Shown in pieces: positions 5,474 to 5,534 of a DNA stretch of 5,534 nt; positions within the stretch are counted from its first letter, which is position 1, and every line of letters starts with the position of its first letter. The position numbers and the translations under genes are program-made. The stretch is taken from contig REEF01001089.1 of assembly GCA_007695205.1 (NCBI GenBank), positions 1 to 5,534 on the forward strand. Direction: 5' to 3'. The notes beneath the pieces were generated by a model that worked only from the letters and a program-made list of their open reading frames with translations, had not been told where the DNA came from and searched no databases. The stretch is from Planctomycetaceae bacterium. GTDB taxonomy: Bacteria; Planctomycetota; Planctomycetia; Pirellulales; Pirellulaceae.

Positions 5474-5534
5474 CCAGAATCCGCACAGCTCGCCGTCGAA
5501 TGTCGCCACCCGCCAAGAAACCCGGCACGACCGT

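Noticed and set aside
5385..5534. Minus-strand frame open from the window edge to a TGA at 5385, a possible upstream gene overlapping the barrel ribosome binding site
   Set aside because: The 49 codons have arginine-rich, featureless composition and cross two hairpins. Nothing supports translation.

Overview
The window looks like ordinary chromosomal DNA from a planctomycete, most likely of the Pirellulaceae (Rhodopirellula-like) group. This placement rests on three things. The first is a c-type cytochrome that carries a YVTN-type beta-propeller. The second is an 'alginate export'-type outer-membrane barrel with a long proline-rich N-terminal segment. The third is a set of short GC-rich palindromes between genes that resemble those I associate with these genomes. 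It is judged from family resemblance only, since no search could be run.

Layout from left to right. Positions 1-53 hold the first 17 codons of a minus-strand gene that runs off the window, preceded by a strong ribosome binding site. Next comes a textbook intrinsic terminator (106-137, minus strand) that closes aroB. aroB itself (168-1277, minus) encodes an apparently complete 3-dehydroquinate synthase of the shikimate pathway and starts at GTG. A 241-base divergent intergenic region (1278-1518) holds a plausible sigma70-type promoter for the rightward gene, a palindrome overlapping its -35 box, and a leader hairpin. The rightward gene (1519-3459) encodes an exported 646-residue protein with an N-terminal beta-propeller and a C-terminal two-haem cytochrome c / MauG-CcpA-like domain. 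The 162-base convergent spacer (3460-3621) is almost filled by two strong hairpins. One of them is a long palindrome with perfect 21-base arms, a candidate REP/MITE-like genomic repeat. The last gene (3622-5373, minus) encodes a 583-residue outer-membrane beta-barrel of the alginate-export type. The right edge (5374-5534) holds two more hairpins and no convincing gene.

The genes do not form an operon. aroB and the cytochrome gene are divergent, and the cytochrome and barrel genes are convergent. aroB and the partial gene at 1-53 share a strand but are separated by a terminator. The only functional link suggested is location: the cytochrome and the barrel are both envelope proteins. I see no CRISPR array, tRNA, rRNA, transposase, toxin-antitoxin pair or defence cassette, and no convincing undescribed multi-gene system. 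The material most worth a second look is the dense set of nested palindromes in every intergenic gap, together with the propeller-dihaem fusion.
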